From the NCBI GenBank assembly GCA_045654885.1, contig JAZOOF010000047.1:1-27201 (forward strand): a stretch of DNA of 27,201 nucleotides, in the 5' to 3' direction. A model generated the notes under the pieces. It made no database searches, was not told the origin of the DNA, and saw only the letters and a program-made list of their open reading frames with translations. Shown here piece by piece: positions 25,387 through 27,201 of the stretch. Made by a program: the position numbers and the translations under genes. Every line of letters begins with the position of its first letter. Positions within the stretch are counted from its first letter, which is position 1. The stretch is from HGM04593 sp045654885 (lineage in GTDB: Bacteria; Bacteroidota; Bacteroidia; Bacteroidales; Bacteroidaceae).

Positions 25387-26181
25387 ATGAAACAATATCT
25401 TGATTTGCTCAACCGAATCCTCACCGAGGGTACAAAGAAGGACGACCGCACAGGAACGGGCACTATAAGCGTGTTCGGCCACCAGATGCGCTTCAACCTT
25501 GAGGAGGGATTCCCCTGCCTGACAACAAAAAAACTACACCTGAAGTCCATAATACACGAACTGTTGTGGTTCCTCAACGGAGACACCAACGTAAAATACC
25601 TGCAGGAGAACGGTGTGCGCATATGGAACGAGTGGGCCGACGAGAACGGCGACCTTGGACACATCTATGGTTACCAATGGCGTTCATGGCCGGGATATGA
25701 CGGCGAGCATATAGACCAGATAAAGGAGGTTGTGGAGACAATAAAGAACAACCCCGACTCGCGCCGCATAATTGTGAACGCATGGAATGTGGGCGACATA
25801 AAGAACATGAACCTGCCGCCATGCCATGCCATGTTCCAGTTCTACGTTGCCGACGGCAAACTGAGTCTGCAACTGTACCAGAGAAGTGCCGACTGTTTCC
25901 TGGGTGTACCGTTCAACATTGCATCGTATGCGCTGCTGTTGCAGATGATGGCACAGGTAACAGGACTTAAAGCCGGTGAGTTCATACACACGCTCGGCGA
26001 TGCACATCTTTACCTTAACCACATTGAACAGGCAAAACTGCAGCTCACCCGCGAACCAAAGAAACTGCCACGGATGGTTATAAACCCCGACGTAAAGGAC
26101 ATTTTCTCTTTCAAATTCGAAGATTTTTCACTTGAGGACTACGATGCCCACCCGCACATAAAAGGCGTTGTAGCCGTTTAA
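25387..26181 (+). CDS. thyA: Thymidylate synthase
   Basis: The 264-residue enzyme has the exact length of the E. coli type. It methylates dUMP to dTMP with methylene-tetrahydrofolate and releases dihydrofolate. The catalytic cysteine is C146 in LPPCHAMFQFYV. Also visible are DRTGTGTISVFG with the phosphate-binding Arg near residue 21, the ELLWFLNGDTN segment, SRRIIVNAWN with the arginine pair from the partner subunit, QLYQRSADCFLGVPFNIASY, and the HTLGDAHLYLNH dUMP-binding block. It is complete and has a normal C terminus (IKGVVAV). folA follows after 12 bases, so the enzyme that recycles its product is on the same transcript. Confidence 0.98.
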   Translation: MKQYLDLLNRILTEGTKKDDRTGTGTISVFGHQMRFNLEEGFPCLTTKKLHLKSIIHELLWFLNGDTNVKYLQENGVRIWNEWADENGDLGHIYGYQWRSWPGYDGEHIDQIKEVVETIKNNPDSRRIIVNAWNVGDIKNMNLPPCHAMFQFYVADGKLSLQLYQRSADCFLGVPFNIASYALLLQMMAQVTGLKAGEFIHTLGDAHLYLNHIEQAKLQLTREPKKLPRMVINPDVKDIFSFKFEDFSLEDYDAHPHIKGVVAV

Positions 26182-26193
26182 ACCTAAGCAAAT

Positions 26194-26688
26194 ATGTACA
26201 AATTAGCTCTCATTGCCGCTATCGCAAAGAACAATGCCATTGGGTTTGAAAACAGACTCATATATTGGCTACCCAATGACCTCAAGCGTTTCAAGGAGCT
26301 CACGACAGGGCACACAATTATAATGGGCAGCAACACGTTCCGCTCGTTGCCGAAGGGCGCATTGCCCAACCGCCGCAACATTGTGCTCTCACGCAAGGAG
26401 AGCGAGTTCCCGGGCTGTGAGACATTCAGTTCACTTGAAGAGGCACTTGCCAACTGCAGCGACACAGAGCTGGTTTACATTATTGGCGGCGAGATGCTCT
26501 ACAAGACAGCGCTGCCGCATGCCGACATCCTGTGCCTGACGGAGATTGATGACACGCCGGAGAATGCCGATGCATTCTTCCCCGAATTCGCAAAGAACGA
26601 ATGGGAGGTCATTGAACAGGAGGAGCACACTGTCGATGAGAAACATGCATACAATTATCGCTTTGTAACATATCTGAGAAGGCAGTAG
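26194..26688 (+). CDS. folA: Dihydrofolate reductase
   Basis: The 164-residue protein reduces dihydrofolate to tetrahydrofolate with NADPH. The catalytic acidic residue is D29 in YWLPNDLKRFKELT; the NADPH-binding segments are GHTIIMGSNTFRSLP (the usual T-I-M-G-R region, with Ser where Arg or Lys is common) and YIIGGEMLYKTAL. The N-terminal LIAAIAKNNAIGFENRL and the C-terminal YNYRFVTYLRR strand are typical. It starts 12 bases after thyA and ends 210 bases before a strong terminator. A chromosomal, thyA-linked copy such as this is the housekeeping enzyme rather than a mobile trimethoprim-resistance gene. Confidence 0.96.
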   Translation: MYKLALIAAIAKNNAIGFENRLIYWLPNDLKRFKELTTGHTIIMGSNTFRSLPKGALPNRRNIVLSRKESEFPGCETFSSLEEALANCSDTELVYIIGGEMLYKTALPHADILCLTEIDDTPENADAFFPEFAKNEWEVIEQEEHTVDEKHAYNYRFVTYLRRQ

Positions 26689-26711
26689 AGAAGCTATTTG
26701 ATAAACAACAG

Positions 26712-26751
26712 CTTGAAGAAAATGCAGTGAACCATTAAGGTTGAAAATTGC
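26712..26751 (+). repeat. Inverted repeat, left copy
   Basis: Starting CTTGAAGAAAA and including GTGAAC-ATTAAGGTTG, this copy matches the minus strand of 27146-27105 over about 40 bases with a 2-base gap and a handful of mismatches. It begins 24 bases after the folA stop and runs directly into the repeat at 26749-26824. No transposase is near. Confidence 0.55.
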
Positions 26752-26824
26752 GAGTAAGCGAGTGTATGGAAACATTGTTTAAATACAAAACGAACGAAAG
26801 CAATTTCAACGAAGTTAAAACTGC
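26749..26824 (+). repeat. Degenerate dispersed repeat, copy near folA
   Basis: This is the counterpart of 3033-3111, sharing a TAAGCGAG block, the GAACGAAAGC block (26792-26801) and a closing CTGC with conserved spacing. It follows folA in the same orientation as the other copy follows the ZIP gene. Confidence 0.4.
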
Positions 26825-26898
26825 TATAGAATTTTACGGCAAGCGAAAGCGGATTTTTGGATGGCTTTTGTCGAACTCCCTCCGCAACTACGTTGCTC

Positions 26899-26931
26899 GC
26901 CCCTCTTTGGCGAAAGAGGGGCAGTTTTTTT
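26899..26931 (+). terminator. Intrinsic terminator downstream of thyA-folA
   Basis: GCCCCTCTTT (26899-26908) pairs perfectly with AAAGAGGGGC (26913-26922) around a GGCG loop, and AG plus seven T follow (26925-26931). This is a textbook rho-independent terminator for the plus strand, 210 bases after folA, so the repeat elements between would be transcribed as a 3' untranslated region. Confidence 0.88.
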
Positions 26932-27104
26932 GCGTGATTCACCTTTAACTTTTCACATTTTTCGCCCCTGTAGTTTGCATATAAAGGCTCAGTAGAAATT
27001 TAGTGTGGATAAGCATATAAATTAAAAATTATGAAAGTAAGATATTGAGGTATGGTCGCAAAAAACAGTGTCGGTATCGCTTTCGCTCACCATTACATTT
27101 CACG

Positions 27105-27146
27105 GCAGTCTCCAACCTTAATTGTTCACTTTAATTTTTCTTCAAG
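27105..27146 (-). repeat. Inverted repeat, right copy
   Basis: This is the minus-strand partner of 26712-26751. On the minus strand it is preceded by a strong hairpin (27159-27181) and an ATGAAAGAAAGA sequence, and is followed by a GAGCGAAAGC motif close to 27080-27092, like the GAACGAAAGC of the other elements. Confidence 0.55.
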
Positions 27147-27158
27147 TCTTTCTTTCAT

Positions 27159-27181
27159 CTACTTTCGTCGCGCGAAAGTAG
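27159..27181. repeat. 9-bp hairpin near the window edge
   Basis: CTACTTTCG (27159-27167) and CGAAAGTAG (27173-27181) are exact reverse complements around a TCGCG loop. No T run follows on the plus strand, so it is not a plain terminator. It may belong to the same composite element as the repeat at 27105-27146 and may continue past the window. Confidence 0.5.
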
Positions 27182-27201
27182 CAAAGCGCCCGGCACCGGC
27201 A

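Larger units (their letters stand above)
26689..27201. other. Non-coding region after folA with repeats and terminator
   Basis: This stretch of 513 bases to the window edge contains no ORF I can support. It holds an inverted pair of about 40 bases (26712-26751 and 27105-27146), a copy of the element also seen after the ZIP gene (26749-26824), a strong terminator (26899-26931) and a hairpin near the edge (27159-27181). The A/T-rich part at 26935-27060 shows nothing recognisable. Confidence 0.6.

Noticed and set aside
26194..26688. folA as an acquired trimethoprim-resistance gene
   Set aside because: It is in a tight operon with thyA, with similar base use and no integron or insertion-sequence signals.

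Overview
The window looks like a chromosomal segment from a Bacteroidales bacterium, probably a host-associated member of the Bacteroidaceae/Prevotellaceae. The evidence is: promoter boxes of the Bacteroidetes form TAnnTTTG; start codons without Shine-Dalgarno sequences; and family choices typical of the order (large single-chain PurL, GH3-like enzyme, Big_5-type lipoprotein, SufE, TonB-C protein, giant M60 protease with F5/8C modules). There is no tRNA, rRNA, CRISPR array, transposase or prophage gene. Housekeeping genes dominate; one giant secreted gene is the accessory part. Species-level assignment is not possible from the sequence alone.

Layout. 1-1839 (-): N-terminal half of purL, cut by the window edge. 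2210-2983 (+): a ZIP-family metal transporter. 3206-12824 (-): a 3125-residue secreted M60 metallopeptidase followed by an overlooked 58-residue protein, ending in a minus-strand terminator at 3137-3166; a candidate promoter lies at 12979-13009. 13224-15151 (+): metY and a short TonB-C-domain protein behind a promoter at 13160-13187. 15152-15203: a perfect palindromic terminator shared by convergent transcripts. 15197-25119 (-): seven tightly packed genes that read as one operon, in transcription order rsmF-like, dsbD, GH3-like, Ig-like lipoprotein, cysS, M28/glutaminyl-cyclase-like lipoprotein, sufE. 25387-26688 (+): thyA-folA with its own promoter, and a terminator at 26899-26931. 26689-27201: non-coding, with inverted and dispersed repeats.

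How the parts fit. thyA and folA form the classic dTMP/tetrahydrofolate pair: ThyA makes dihydrofolate and FolA recycles it. The seven-gene unit mixes envelope functions (DsbD, lipoprotein, M28 enzyme) with cysteine and sulfur functions (CysS, SufE), and metY (sulfide assimilation) is its convergent neighbour. The M28 lipoprotein resembles bacterial type II glutaminyl cyclases; the two clearest signal-peptidase-I substrates here (the giant protease and DsbD) both have Gln as the predicted first mature residue, which is what such an enzyme would cyclise.

Most worth a second look: the giant M60 protein with four F5/8C modules and its small partner gene, the GH3/lipoprotein overlapping pair, the glutaminyl-cyclase connection, and the repeat elements after folA and after the ZIP gene. 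I did not find a clear-cut new defence or mobile system.
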